Positions 26,015 to 34,995 of a DNA stretch of 64,000 nt are shown here, piece after piece (the stretch's first letter is position 1; every line of letters begins with the position of its first letter). The stretch lies in NCBI GenBank assembly GCA_903851195.1, contig CAINNJ010000012.1, positions 1 through 64,000 of the forward strand, given 5' to 3'. A program made the translations under genes and the position numbers. Source of the stretch: an uncultured Acidobacteriia bacterium. Its GTDB lineage: Bacteria; Acidobacteriota; Terriglobia; Bryobacterales; Bryobacteraceae. The notes under the pieces are model-generated. The model was not told the DNA's origin and searched no databases. It saw nothing but the letters and a program-made list of their open reading frames with translations.

Positions 26015-27259
26015 TTAATCTGCCATTAATCCGGCCCGTTTGTAGACGGGAACACCGGATTTGACGGCGAGCAGGACGTCGTTATGACCGACGCGGCGGA
26101 ACAGATCGCGGTAGTCGGGAACGTCCAGCATGAGCAGGTCGGCGGATTTGCCGGGTTCGAGCGAGCCGGTGACGTGCGAGAGACGCAGGGAACAGGCGGC
26201 GTTGTACGTGGCGGCGACGATGGCTTCGGCGGGTTCCATGCCGTGTCGGGTGGCGAGATAGAGCAGGTACTGGGGATTCATGGTGGTGACTCCGCCGGGG
26301 TTGAAGCCGGACGCGAGTGCGACGGGGATGCCCGCGTCGAGTTCCGCCCGGACGGTGGCACCGGGCCAGGCTTTGTTATGGACCGCCGGATCCTGGAGGG
26401 AGGAACTGAGGGGAAGGATGTGGACAGAGCCGAGGTCAGCCAAAGCACGCAGGCGGTCACACGGCGGGAGCGGGGGCGCGAGGAGGGCGACCGCGCCGGT
26501 GGCCAGAGAGAGGTTCAACAGTTCCCAGGACTCGCGCCATGTGCCTCGGAGGCGAACGGCGTAACCGAGGGTGGTGGCGGCGACGGCCACTTCGCGAAGC
26601 TGGGCCGGCGTGAGACCGTCCGGCTCGAGGAGCAACTCGACAATGGTGGCGAGTTTGCGTTTCCGCACGGAGTCCAGCCATTTTGTCGTGAGATTGTCGA
26701 TGAGCGCCCGGGCGGAGTCTTGGACGCGCGGGGCGAAGATGGATCGGATGCGAAGGGGCCTGGCCTGGAGCGACTGGTGGGCGCGGAGGATCCGGACGGT
26801 GTCGCGGAGGTCTTCGGCGTAGGCGGTGTGGGAGCCGACGGAGAGGACTCCGGCGCGAACCCAGTCGCGCGCGGCGGCTGTGGCCGAGGCGAAGAGGCGG
26901 TGTTTGGCGAGGACGCGGAGGCGGGTGGGCGCGGCGTTCTCAGGGCTGTTGAGACCGGCGGGGCGCGGGTAAAGCAGCACGGCGTCGGGATCGAGGAACG
27001 CCGGCATGACGAGGCGGCCGGCGGCATCGATCTCTCTCGCGCGGCGGGATTGCGCGAGGTTTTCCACGCGGCGGGACGTGCCCACCTCCTGGATGATGCC
27101 GTTGCGAAGCAGTAAGGCGCCATCGCGGATGGCGCCGAGCTCTTTGTGTGCTGATCCGCGGCGCGGTCCGCTGGGTCCGTGCAACGTCAGCAGTTGCCGT
27201 GCCCTCCGGATCAACGTCCAGGTTTCCCTGGGCGTTTCCTCCGGTGTGGGAGTGATCAA
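26015..27259 (-). CDS. HutI-like amidohydrolase-family protein lacking metal ligands (probable pseudoenzyme)
   Basis: 414 aa with TTG start; an alternative TTG near 27214 aligns better with the family start. The order matches imidazolonepropionase (HutI): ARQLLTLHGPSGPRRG, DGALLLRNGIIQEVG, then LVMPAFLDPDAV where HutI has an H-x-H in VGFVDSHTH; both His are missing here. The C-terminal part keeps GTLEPGK-like GSLEPGKSADLLMLDVPDYRDL. HutI's DLNPG metal Asp is replaced by SGFNPGG. The fold is thus kept but the metal centre is lost. It stands alone, beside the T2SS operon. Catalysis of the HutI reaction is unlikely; the real role is unknown. Confidence 0.8.
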   Translation of the reverse strand: MITPTPEETPRETWTLIRRARQLLTLHGPSGPRRGSAHKELGAIRDGALLLRNGIIQEVGTSRRVENLAQSRRAREIDAAGRLVMPAFLDPDAVLLYPRPAGLNSPENAAPTRLRVLAKHRLFASATAAARDWVRAGVLSVGSHTAYAEDLRDTVRILRAHQSLQARPLRIRSIFAPRVQDSARALIDNLTTKWLDSVRKRKLATIVELLLEPDGLTPAQLREVAVAATTLGYAVRLRGTWRESWELLNLSLATGAVALLAPPLPPCDRLRALADLGSVHILPLSSSLQDPAVHNKAWPGATVRAELDAGIPVALASGFNPGGVTTMNPQYLLYLATRHGMEPAEAIVAATYNAACSLRLSHVTGSLEPGKSADLLMLDVPDYRDLFRRVGHNDVLLAVKSGVPVYKRAGLMAD

Positions 27260-27289
27260 TAGCGTTCATTCGGATTGTAACGTTTTCCG

Positions 27290-29668
27290 CTACTCGTTGC
27301 GAATCAGCTTCTTCAGCCCTTTGACCTTATCCTTTAATTCCTGGGTAGCGTCGGCCACCTGGTTTGTATCGTAGATCACACGCGGGGTAAGAAAGATGAT
27401 CAGTTCAGTGCGTTTTTTCGTGGAGCTTTTGGTGCCGAAGGCCGCGCCGAGGTAGGGAATGCGGTCGAGGATCGGGATGCCGGCGGAGGTGTCCGTGGTG
27501 GATTCGTTGATGATGCCGCCGATGGCGATGGTGTCGCCATCCTGCACGGTGACCTGGGTGCTGACGTTGCGCTGCGAGAAGGAGGGCGAGTTGATGCTGG
27601 TGCCGGTAGGATTGGGCTCCGGCGCGGTGACGTTCTGGTTGATGACCATGGTGACGATGCCGCTGGAGTTGACCCGCGCGAGGATATTCAGGCCGATGCC
27701 GGTGCTGGTATTCGAGATGGTTTGGGTGAAGAGCGAGTTGCCGCCCGTGGTGACGCCGGGATTGACGGCCTGCGAGGAAAGCGTGGGCACGGAATCGCCG
27801 ACGGTGATGGAGGCGGGAATGCTGTCGGTGGCGATGACGCTGGGCGCGGAGAGCACTTTGGCGCGGGTTTTGGTCTCCTGCAGTTGCAGGAGGGCCAGCA
27901 ACTGGCGGCTCTGGCCGACGAGAGTCCCGGCGGAAAGGATGGTCATGGCGTTGCCGGCGGCGTTGTTGGTGCCGGCGAGCTGGCGGCCCGGGATGCCGGC
28001 GGGAAGGGCGGCGTTCTTGCTCTGGAGGAAGGCCTGGACACCGCCTTCGAAGCTGCCCTGGAGATCCACTTCGTAGATTTTGGCGTCGATGAGGACCTGG
28101 CGGGGGGAGATGTCGAGCTGGTCGAGGAGGTCTTTGATCTGCTCCCATTGCTCGGGGGTGCTCTGGATGAGCAAGGTGTTGTCGAAGGGGTTGGGGATGA
28201 TGCGGGGCATCATGGCGAAAGACTGGGCGTTCGGATCGGCGGAGGAGCCGAGGTAGGTGCCGGACTGGTCGGTGCGGGGCGCGGTGGATCCGGCGGCCGC
28301 GGGCGTTTGCGCGGGGGAGGTCACGGGCGCGGTGAAGGCGCCGACGGGGCTGCCGGCGTTGTAACCACCGCCATATCCGCCACCGTAACCGCCAGCGCAA
28401 TTGCCTCCGCCATAACCGCCTCCGCCGTAGCCTCCTCCCCCGTAGCCCCCGCCACCATAACCGCCGCCACCGTAGCCCCCGCCACCGTAGCCCCCACCGC
28501 CGTAGCCACCACCACCGTAAGCGCCACCACCACCGTAAGCGCCGCCGCCACCGTAAGCACCGCCACCACCATAGCCGCCGCCACCGTAAGGCGAACCGCC
28601 GAACTGGCCGCCGACACCGGCGTAGCTCTGCGAAGGGTAGGAGGAGTTTCCGGGGATGTTGTAGCCGCCGCCATAACCGCCGCCGGGGGCACAGCCGCCG
28701 TAGAGTTGCGTGATGACACCGCCGAGGATTTCGGCCCGGCCATATTTAAGCCGGTAGACTTTATTCTGCAGCGAACCCGCCGTGACTTTCGGGGAAATGT
28801 CGAGCTTTTCGAGCCATTTTTCCACTTCGGCGAAGACGCCGGGATTGGGCGCCACGGCGAGGATGGTGGCGATCCGGTCGATGGGCAGGAACTGGATGGA
28901 GCCGTGGTCTTTGCCGCCGGTGAGGGAGTAGGCTTTGAAGACCTGTTCCAGCTCTTTGGCGACATCGGTGGGCCGTCCGTGCTTCACTTCGTAGGAGCGC
29001 ACGCGCTGGCCGGCGAAGGTGTCGCTGTCGAACATGGTCACCAGTTCCAGGGTGCGCCGCATGTTGCGGCTGTTGTCGAGAATGATCAGCAGATTGGCGG
29101 GGTCGTAGCTGGTGATCTGGCCGCCGTCACCGACAAAAGGCGTGAGCACTTTGGCCATTTCGGCGGAAGTGGAGTATTTGAGGAAGATCAGGTTCAGGAC
29201 CATGTGCTCGTCCTCGGCCAGTTTCGAGGGATCTGACTGAGAGAGCGGGCTCAGGGGCTGGCGCGAGATGTTCGCGACCGGCACGATGCGATAGAGATTG
29301 CCGGCCTGCACCATGACCAGATTGTTCATGCGGAGAATGGTTTCGAGCAGGGGACGGATGTCGGTATCGCGGACGGCGCCGAAGGTGTTGACGGTGACGC
29401 TGCCGCCTTTGATACTGGCGTCGAGGACGTAGTTGATTTTCAGTTCGCGGGCGAGCGTGTCGATGACTTCGAGCAGGGAGGCGTTATTGAGATTGAAGCC
29501 CCCCACGGGATTGCCCGTCGCCTGCGCCGGCTGGGTCTGGACCGATGGCGCCTGGAACGGTGGCGCCTGAACCGGAGGCGTTTGGGGCGGGGGCGGGGCC
29601 TGTCCAAAGGCGCTGGTCAGCGTAAAAACGCAGAGGGCCGATGTGACGCGCGTGAAAGCTCTAGTCAT
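27290..29668 (-). CDS. gspD: Type II secretion secretin GspD
   Basis: 792 aa with signal peptide (ending TSAFGQ). N0/N1 domains follow (NLNNASLLEVIDTLARELKINYVLD), then N2/N3, then the secretin barrel domain ending at GIPILDRIPYLGAAF and TELIIFLTPRVI, the family hallmark. It forms the outer-membrane channel. A remarkable insertion of about 80 residues built from YGGGG/AYGGGG units (about residues 350-450) splits the N3 region, where other secretins have only a short loop. It is the last gene of the T2SS operon, 15 bp after a small secreted protein gene. Confidence 0.93.
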   Translation of the reverse strand: MTRAFTRVTSALCVFTLTSAFGQAPPPPQTPPVQAPPFQAPSVQTQPAQATGNPVGGFNLNNASLLEVIDTLARELKINYVLDASIKGGSVTVNTFGAVRDTDIRPLLETILRMNNLVMVQAGNLYRIVPVANISRQPLSPLSQSDPSKLAEDEHMVLNLIFLKYSTSAEMAKVLTPFVGDGGQITSYDPANLLIILDNSRNMRRTLELVTMFDSDTFAGQRVRSYEVKHGRPTDVAKELEQVFKAYSLTGGKDHGSIQFLPIDRIATILAVAPNPGVFAEVEKWLEKLDISPKVTAGSLQNKVYRLKYGRAEILGGVITQLYGGCAPGGGYGGGYNIPGNSSYPSQSYAGVGGQFGGSPYGGGGYGGGGAYGGGGAYGGGGAYGGGGYGGGGYGGGGYGGGGYGGGGYGGGGYGGGGYGGGNCAGGYGGGYGGGYNAGSPVGAFTAPVTSPAQTPAAAGSTAPRTDQSGTYLGSSADPNAQSFAMMPRIIPNPFDNTLLIQSTPEQWEQIKDLLDQLDISPRQVLIDAKIYEVDLQGSFEGGVQAFLQSKNAALPAGIPGRQLAGTNNAAGNAMTILSAGTLVGQSRQLLALLQLQETKTRAKVLSAPSVIATDSIPASITVGDSVPTLSSQAVNPGVTTGGNSLFTQTISNTSTGIGLNILARVNSSGIVTMVINQNVTAPEPNPTGTSINSPSFSQRNVSTQVTVQDGDTIAIGGIINESTTDTSAGIPILDRIPYLGAAFGTKSSTKKRTELIIFLTPRVIYDTNQVADATQELKDKVKGLKKLIRNE
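28360..28615 (-). repeat. Short tandem repeats encoding YGGGG units in GspD
   Basis: Units of the type ccgccaccgtagccccc (15 nt with variations) recur more than ten times on the + strand and encode the Gly-rich loop of GspD. Repeats like this are prone to copy-number change by slippage. Confidence 0.85.
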
Positions 29669-29683
29669 CTGTCGTTCGATTCC

Positions 29684-30127
29684 TTATTCTGGCTGCGCGG
29701 CCGGCGGAGCGGGCTGCGGTTGCGGGGATTGCTGCTGCAGGAGAGCCTTTTCGTCGTCGGTCAGATCGGACTTCTTCTTTTCCCATTTGGCGGGCCCGAA
29801 CGGGGACTGGCGTTCAAACTTCACGGTGTCGCCCGCGTCGGTGACTTTGACGGACTGGCCGCTGAATTCCGAAGCCTTTGCCGCGGCCGGGGACTCGCCG
29901 GCGTCGGGCTTGCGGACGACGCCGAAAGGAGTCTGGCGATAGAGCCACTTTTTCCCCTGCTTGTCGGTAAACGCGTAGTTGCCGTCGGCGTCCTGGACGG
30001 CGCCTTTCGGGATGGTGAGAAACGGAGAGGCGGGGGCGGTTTTCGCGGGGGCGGTTTTCTTTTTGGTGTCCGCCGGCGTGGCCAAAGCCAGGCCTGCGAA
30101 CGTCAGGATGACGAGTAGTTTTTTCAC
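29684..30127 (-). CDS. Small secreted protein in the T2SS operon
   Basis: 147 aa. A signal peptide (MKKLLVILTFAGLALATPA) is followed by a Lys/Ala/Thr-rich linker, then FTDKQGKKWLYRQTPFGVVRK and later VKFERQSPFGPAKWEKK, a repeated Q-(S/T)-P-F-G motif. The C-terminus is Gln/Pro-rich. It lies between gspC-like and gspD genes, so it may help assemble the secretin. I do not recognise a family with known function. Confidence 0.65.
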   Translation of the reverse strand: MKKLLVILTFAGLALATPADTKKKTAPAKTAPASPFLTIPKGAVQDADGNYAFTDKQGKKWLYRQTPFGVVRKPDAGESPAAAKASEFSGQSVKVTDAGDTVKFERQSPFGPAKWEKKKSDLTDDEKALLQQQSPQPQPAPPAAQPE

Positions 30128-30175
30128 GGTTGGTTTCCTTTCTGTCGCTGCGCTGCTTGCTGCTTTGTCTGCTGT

Positions 30176-30913
30176 TTACTGCTTAATCCAGCGAACAATG
30201 TTGCCGAAGGGGCTCGGGGTCACCACTTTTTTGTAGCCATCGACGACCGTGCCGGCGGGCGTGGTGTCGCCTGGCCGGACGGCGCGCATGGTCGGAGTCA
30301 GTTCTTCGCCGCGCGGGTCTCCGCTCACCTGCGCGAGGGCCTGCTGCGGGGGCGGCGGCGCGGCGGGTCCGCTGTTTTGCGGAGAGGGAGCGGCGGCGTG
30401 GCCCGTCATGCCTTCGGGATTGGAGCGATCGATGAGATCTTCGAGCGCCCTTTCGATCTGTTTGCCGTCCCACTCGAAGGTGACCCTTTTCGTATCGAGG
30501 GCCAGCACTTTGAAATCGCCGATGGTGTCGCCGGCGCGGACGGAGCGACTGGGGTCGCCGGGCTTCACGGCCATGATGGCGCGGGTGCCGCTGGGCAGAC
30601 CCATGGCTCCGAAGACCACCGGCAGGCGGGGCATTTTCTTCTCTTCCGGCGGCTTGGGCGGGTCGATGACAACGGTCGGGTTGCGGTCGACGGAGAAGAG
30701 ATTTTTCTCGGCGACCTCGGCGTATTTCGTGGCGGCCGGCGGCTCCGGTTTCGGAACGGGAGGCACGGCCGGCGGCTTCACGGAGCGGACCGGGATATTC
30801 AGCGTGGCGCGGCGTTCGGCCTGCGCCTGCAGCCAGTGCACGCGGGCCTGCCAGGCGGTGGCTCCGACGGCTGCTGTCAAAGCCAGATTCAGGGCGATCA
30901 GTTTCGGTTTCAA
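30176..30913 (-). CDS. GspC/PilP-like inner-membrane component of the T2SS
   Basis: 245 aa from a TTG start at 30913 that overlaps the upstream stop (TTGA); GGGGGC lies just before. The open frame's upstream extension to 31099 is inside the neighbouring gene. A single N-terminal membrane segment (PKLIALNLALTAAVGATAW) precedes a Pro-rich linker and an HR-type domain (NLFSVDRNPTVV, VVFGAMGLPSGTRAIMAV, VRAGDTIGDFKVLALDTKRVTFEWDGK). GspC links the secretin to the inner-membrane platform. The assignment is by architecture and position. Confidence 0.75.
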   Translation of the reverse strand: MKPKLIALNLALTAAVGATAWQARVHWLQAQAERRATLNIPVRSVKPPAVPPVPKPEPPAATKYAEVAEKNLFSVDRNPTVVIDPPKPPEEKKMPRLPVVFGAMGLPSGTRAIMAVKPGDPSRSVRAGDTIGDFKVLALDTKRVTFEWDGKQIERALEDLIDRSNPEGMTGHAAAPSPQNSGPAAPPPPQQALAQVSGDPRGEELTPTMRAVRPGDTTPAGTVVDGYKKVVTPSPFGNIVRWIKQ

Positions 30914-31524
30914 AATGCCCCCAGACCTTTCTTTTCGGGCACGAGTTTTTTGGGCACCACGCCTGCCAGCAGCATGCGCACGTTCAGCGTTTTCAGTTTG
31001 GGCTGGGCGGACGAGGTGATGCGCTCTTCGGAGGGGACGACCAGTTCGGGCTGTTTCTGGAGATCGGCAAGGAAGTTGACGAGTTGCTCGATGTGGCACT
31101 CGAACGTGATGGTGGCGTAGACCAGAGCGTAATCGCCGAAGGGTTTGGGAGCGCCGAAGTCGCCGCCGCGAACGTCGATCTGTTCCAGTTTCGCCACGCG
31201 GCGGGCGATTTCGAGCAGCCCCGCCTGGGCCTGCGCCGCGGTATCGGCCTGCAGGATGCCGCGTTCGCGGTCGCTGAGATCGAGCGCGGTTTGTTTGAAG
31301 ATGGCGTCGCGGGCCGGCGTGGTCGCGATGATCTGGCGGAGGCGCGCGGCGCGCTGTTGGGCCATGCCGATGTCGGCGGCTCCGGCGGCCGGGGCGGGCG
31401 CCGTGTCGTCGAGGACGGTAAAGCGCAGGACCAGCACGATGAGAATGGCGGGCACGAGCAGCGCGAGGGAGCGGCGGTCGCGGGGCGAGAGTTTGTCGAA
31501 GAAATTCACGGTGTGGGCGCTCAA
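30910..31524 (-). CDS. GspM/PilO-like T2SS protein
   Basis: 204 aa. A single membrane helix (SLALLVPAILIVLVLRFTVL, about 19-38) follows a short cytosolic N-terminus. The periplasmic part begins with a coiled coil and has a ferredoxin-like fold expected of PilO/GspM (FGDYALVYATITFECHIEQLVNFLADLQ). The start overlaps the gspL-like stop (ATGA) and its own stop overlaps the gspC-like TTG, so all three are translationally coupled. It stabilises the GspL/GspE platform. Confidence 0.8.
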   Translation of the reverse strand: MSAHTVNFFDKLSPRDRRSLALLVPAILIVLVLRFTVLDDTAPAPAAGAADIGMAQQRAARLRQIIATTPARDAIFKQTALDLSDRERGILQADTAAQAQAGLLEIARRVAKLEQIDVRGGDFGAPKPFGDYALVYATITFECHIEQLVNFLADLQKQPELVVPSEERITSSAQPKLKTLNVRMLLAGVVPKKLVPEKKGLGAF

Positions 31525-32867
31525 GGTGTGGACCTGCCGGTTCGCCCGCGCCGCATGGTTTTGATGCGGAACTGTTCGTTTTGGGCGTTGTGGGTGACGG
31601 AGAGCGCGAATTCCGAGTTCTGAAAGAGCGGGGAGGAGTCGAGCAGTTTCAGCAGCGGCGCGGCCTGTTCGGCTTCGCCGGCGATGACCACGGAATCGGT
31701 ATAGATCTCGATGGAACTGGTCCAGACTTTGGCGGGCAGCAGCCGGGTGAGTTCATTGAGGACGTCGAGATCGGCCTGGGGGCGGCGGCGGATTTCATCG
31801 AGCGCGGCGATGCGTCCGCGGTTCACGGCGGCGCGCTTTTCGAGATCCTGGGCGTGCAGCGCGCGGGGTTCCAGCTGGTGGACTTCCGCGTTCATGGCCG
31901 CGAGATAGTTGCGCTGCTCCATGGCGGGAAACACGACGAAGGCGCCGAGCAGGCCGAGGATCAGCAGAGTCGCGAGAATGCCGGGCAGCAGGTACTGCCG
32001 GCGCGCGCTGGAGGCCCGGCGTTCGGCGGGGAGCAGGTTGGCGAAGCGGTTGGTGAGGCGCGCGGAGCCGGCCAGCGCGGCGACCCACGCCACGCCGGTC
32101 GCGCCCGGCAGCGCTTCGCTGAGCGCGATGGCGCGGTAATCCTGCGGCAGGCGGAGTTCGCCGCGGGAGATGTTCAGCGCTCTGTCCGAGGGAACGGTGA
32201 AGGCCGAGGAGTAGAACGGACGCGCTTCGCTTTCCCCGTAGATCTCGGTAAGGCCCCGATCGTCCGTGGAAGCGATGAGGACCGGCAGGGCGGGGGTGTT
32301 GCGGATGCGCAACGCGGAGTAAATGGCCGCGGCCGAGAACGTGAAGGCGGACACCGGTATGCCGGCCTCGCCGAAGAGGGTTTCCCAACCATCCAGAACG
32401 GCCTTTCGGATTAGGCCGACGACGCAGGCGCTGCCCGCCCGCATAAAGGCCCAGGCGACTTCTTCATCGCCGAACGGATGCAGCATGTCGATCTGCAGTT
32501 CGATAGCGGAGGCCAGGTCTTTTTCGGCGACGCCCGGCAGATTGACGGCGCGAACGATGACTTCGTCGCGAGGCAGCAGGACGGTGGCGGTAAGATGCGG
32601 TTCGCCCGCCTTTTCGAGCAGGCGGAGCAGTTCAGCGCCCCACTCGGCGGCGGGCCGGAGGCGGAAACCGCGGAGGGTGGTTTCGGCCAGGAGAACGGCG
32701 CCGGACGGGCGGGAGCGAACGATGGCGACATCGAGATTGGCGGGTCCGATGGCGATGCCGAGGCCGGAGCCGAAGGTCAGCAACAGACGCAGCGGGGAGG
32801 CAGCGCCGCCGCGGGTCCGGGCCGGAGTTGCGATGGGTTGGGCCGTCACTGTTTGCGGGGCGGTCAT
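31521..32867 (-). CDS. GspL-like T2SS protein (PilM + PilN type)
   Basis: 448 aa. The N-terminal ~270 residues follow the actin-like PilM/GspL cytosolic fold (LDVAIVRSRPSGAVLLAETTL, ATVLLPRDEVIVRAVNLPG, EKDLASAIELQIDMLHPF). A membrane helix near residues 295-320 (YLLPGILATLLILGLLGAFV) and a PilN-like periplasmic coil and ferredoxin-like end follow. GspL recruits the GspE ATPase. It starts 19 bp after gspK. Confidence 0.8.
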   Translation of the reverse strand: MTAPQTVTAQPIATPARTRGGAASPLRLLLTFGSGLGIAIGPANLDVAIVRSRPSGAVLLAETTLRGFRLRPAAEWGAELLRLLEKAGEPHLTATVLLPRDEVIVRAVNLPGVAEKDLASAIELQIDMLHPFGDEEVAWAFMRAGSACVVGLIRKAVLDGWETLFGEAGIPVSAFTFSAAAIYSALRIRNTPALPVLIASTDDRGLTEIYGESEARPFYSSAFTVPSDRALNISRGELRLPQDYRAIALSEALPGATGVAWVAALAGSARLTNRFANLLPAERRASSARRQYLLPGILATLLILGLLGAFVVFPAMEQRNYLAAMNAEVHQLEPRALHAQDLEKRAAVNRGRIAALDEIRRRPQADLDVLNELTRLLPAKVWTSSIEIYTDSVVIAGEAEQAAPLLKLLDSSPLFQNSEFALSVTHNAQNEQFRIKTMRRGRTGRSTP

Positions 32868-32886
32868 GATTTTCGGGTGCGGGCGT

Positions 32887-33828
32887 TCAAGTGCGGTCGT
32901 ACCAGCGAACTACCTCAAAACCGGGCGGCTTGCCCTGATTGTTGCCGGGCGGGAACAGTTTCACGAGAGCAGCCACGGTGCGATGCATATCGGAGAGCCG
33001 GCCATCGGGCTGGCGCAGCTGCGCGGTGGCGCGCAGGGTATACATGGTGCTGCCGCCGAAGCGCAAACGCGTGCCGGCGGGGCCGAGGGACTGCTGGATA
33101 TCGGCGAGTTGTTTGTAATCCACGACAGGGTGCTCAGCGCGGCTTTTCACGATGGCGGCCGCATCCGCCGCGTCGATGCCGACGGCGATCATGGTTTCCG
33201 CGCGCGCTGTATTGATGTCCAGAGTTCCGCCGGCGGCGTAGGCCGAAAGACAGTCCCGCAGGCCCGCGCGGGAGTTGTCGAGCGACGCTCCGAAATAGAG
33301 ATCCGGTGTAATACCCTTCACCTGCAGCATTTCCTCGTTCTCTGTGAAAGACGAGTGCCGGGGCAGAAAAGACGGAGACTGCGCCAAATAAAAGGCGTCG
33401 AAGGGGCTGGGGTGTTCGGGGGTGACGGGTCGGCGCCAGTCGGCAATGGCTTCGGTGATTTCAAGGGCGCGATCTTCGGGCACCGCGAGCGCGACGAGCA
33501 GGCGGAGAAGTTCTTCGGGCCGGGTCTGGTTCAGGCTGAGTTTGGAGGTTTCCGGAACGATCTCGACGCGCACGACGGCGTGGGGGAAGGGGAGGTCCAT
33601 GACCGGGTTGCCGAAACGGTAGTAATCGGGACCCCAAGACATGTGGAGGGCCGCGCGTTCGATGGCGCCGCGGGCAATGAAGTAGGCCTTCGCGTCGTCG
33701 ACGTTGGTGGCGGCGCGCTCGGTTTCGCCCCGCACGTTGCTGGCGACGGCGAGGCCGATGGCGGAGAGCGCGGCGGTGAGCCAGAGGACGGTGAGGAGGG
33801 CTGAGCCGGATTGTTTATTGCGCGGCAT
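32887..33828 (-). CDS. gspK: Minor pseudopilin GspK
   Basis: 313 aa. The type III signal is SGSALLTVLWLTAALSAIGLAVASN, with the prepilin hydrophobic helix following. The large GspK-specific insert is present, and SLNQTRPEELLRLL, DINTARAETMIAVGIDAADA are the repeated helix-hairpin-helix-like segments of GspK. GspK caps the pseudopilus with GspI and GspJ. The start overlaps the gspJ stop by 14 nt. Confidence 0.9.
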   Translation of the reverse strand: MPRNKQSGSALLTVLWLTAALSAIGLAVASNVRGETERAATNVDDAKAYFIARGAIERAALHMSWGPDYYRFGNPVMDLPFPHAVVRVEIVPETSKLSLNQTRPEELLRLLVALAVPEDRALEITEAIADWRRPVTPEHPSPFDAFYLAQSPSFLPRHSSFTENEEMLQVKGITPDLYFGASLDNSRAGLRDCLSAYAAGGTLDINTARAETMIAVGIDAADAAAIVKSRAEHPVVDYKQLADIQQSLGPAGTRLRFGGSTMYTLRATAQLRQPDGRLSDMHRTVAALVKLFPPGNNQGKPPGFEVVRWYDRT

Positions 33829-34579
33829 CGGAGTAAAAGTTCAGGTCGCGATTCACGTGGAACGGCATGGTGACGGTGGTGACGTGGAGTTCGGAAGGCG
33901 CGTTGTCGAGAGGCGCCATTTCGATGCGGACGCCCAGGGGCAGGCGCTGCTGATTTTCCCAATCGGGCCGCCAGAGGCGCAGAGGCGGCACGTTGCGGGG
34001 CTCCAGATAGGTGAAGCGGCAGTACGAGAGCTTGTCGGCGAGAAGGAACGATTGCGCGCCGGACGTGACAGGGGCGAAGCGGGTGGCGGCGATGCCGGTT
34101 TTCGGGTCCGGCTCGATGCCGGTGACCGATTCGCCGGCCTGCGCCGCGCCAGTCCATGGCACTTCGTTCGCGATGAGTCGCACGCCGCGGTTTTGTTCAC
34201 CGGGAATTACCTGAAGGGCCAGCATCTGCGGACGTCCGCGCCAGGCGTCCTGCAGGGAATAGGCGGTCACGAAGCGCATGGTCTGCGGTTCCCACTGCAC
34301 GAAGGGGACGGTGATGAGCACGTCCGGCTTCGGACGCCAGTCGGCACGGGTGAAGATGAAACCGGCGAGCTGGTTCTCGATGATCTTCCGCGCGTTGGCG
34401 ACGCGGCGATTCTGTACCAGGTGAGCGTCGGTTTTTTCCATGGTGTTGAAGCCAATGCGCATGGCCATAAGGATGCCCACGGAGAGCATGCTGAGCAGGG
34501 TCACGGCGATGAGGATTTCGATGAGCGTGACGCCCGCGCGCGGATTTTTGGCTCTTGCGGTGAGGTGGGATTGGTTCAT
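33815..34579 (-). CDS. gspJ: Minor pseudopilin GspJ
   Basis: 254 aa from the ATG at 34579 that overlaps the gspI stop (ATGA); the open frame to 34660 is rejected. The prepilin motif AGVTLIEILIAVTLLSM has the conserved Glu+5. The body is GspJ-like in length and position. Between gspI and gspK the assignment is supported by order. Confidence 0.87.
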   Translation of the reverse strand: MNQSHLTARAKNPRAGVTLIEILIAVTLLSMLSVGILMAMRIGFNTMEKTDAHLVQNRRVANARKIIENQLAGFIFTRADWRPKPDVLITVPFVQWEPQTMRFVTAYSLQDAWRGRPQMLALQVIPGEQNRGVRLIANEVPWTGAAQAGESVTGIEPDPKTGIAATRFAPVTSGAQSFLLADKLSYCRFTYLEPRNVPPLRLWRPDWENQQRLPLGVRIEMAPLDNAPSELHVTTVTMPFHVNRDLNFYSDAAQ

Positions 34580-34995
34580 TGGTTTTCGGGCAGGGGAATG
34601 CGGGCCGGGCGGTAGCTTTCGACTTCGATATTGCGGCGCGTGCCGGTGGGCGGCTGCCACCAGACCTGGAGGGCAACCTGCTGCAGGACCACGGTGCCGG
34701 GGCCGGCGGCGGGCGGGATGTCGAAGGGTTTGAGGACCGCTTTCCAGCCGCTCGGCACGCCGGACTGATCGGCATCGAAAGTGCCTTCGACAGCGCCGTC
34801 GAAGGGCAGGGAGATGTCGAGCAGAAGGTCGTTCATTTTGGTGCGGGCGAGCATGGCGGCGCGGTCGTAGTCGGCCAGGCGCGCGGCGTTTTTGACGGAC
34901 TGCGAGAGGCCGACGATGAGACCGGTAACCGCGATGCCCATGACGACGGTGGCGACCAGGACTTCGAGGAGGCTGAAGCCGGCGCGCGATTTCAC
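34576..34995 (-). CDS. gspI: Minor pseudopilin GspI
   Basis: 139 aa. Prepilin signal MKSRAGFSLLEVLVATVVMG, with cleavage predicted after Gly6 and Glu at +5. The following segment (LARTKMNDLLLD) is the typical GspI continuation. The start overlaps the gspH stop by ATGA-type coupling and its own stop overlaps gspJ. Confidence 0.88.
   Translation of the reverse strand: MKSRAGFSLLEVLVATVVMGIAVTGLIVGLSQSVKNAARLADYDRAAMLARTKMNDLLLDISLPFDGAVEGTFDADQSGVPSGWKAVLKPFDIPPAAGPGTVVLQQVALQVWWQPPTGTRRNIEVESYRPARIPLPENQ

Noticed and set aside
28360-28615. Possible CRISPR-like repeats
   Set aside because: The repeats are short, have no unique spacers and encode the Gly-rich loop of GspD.
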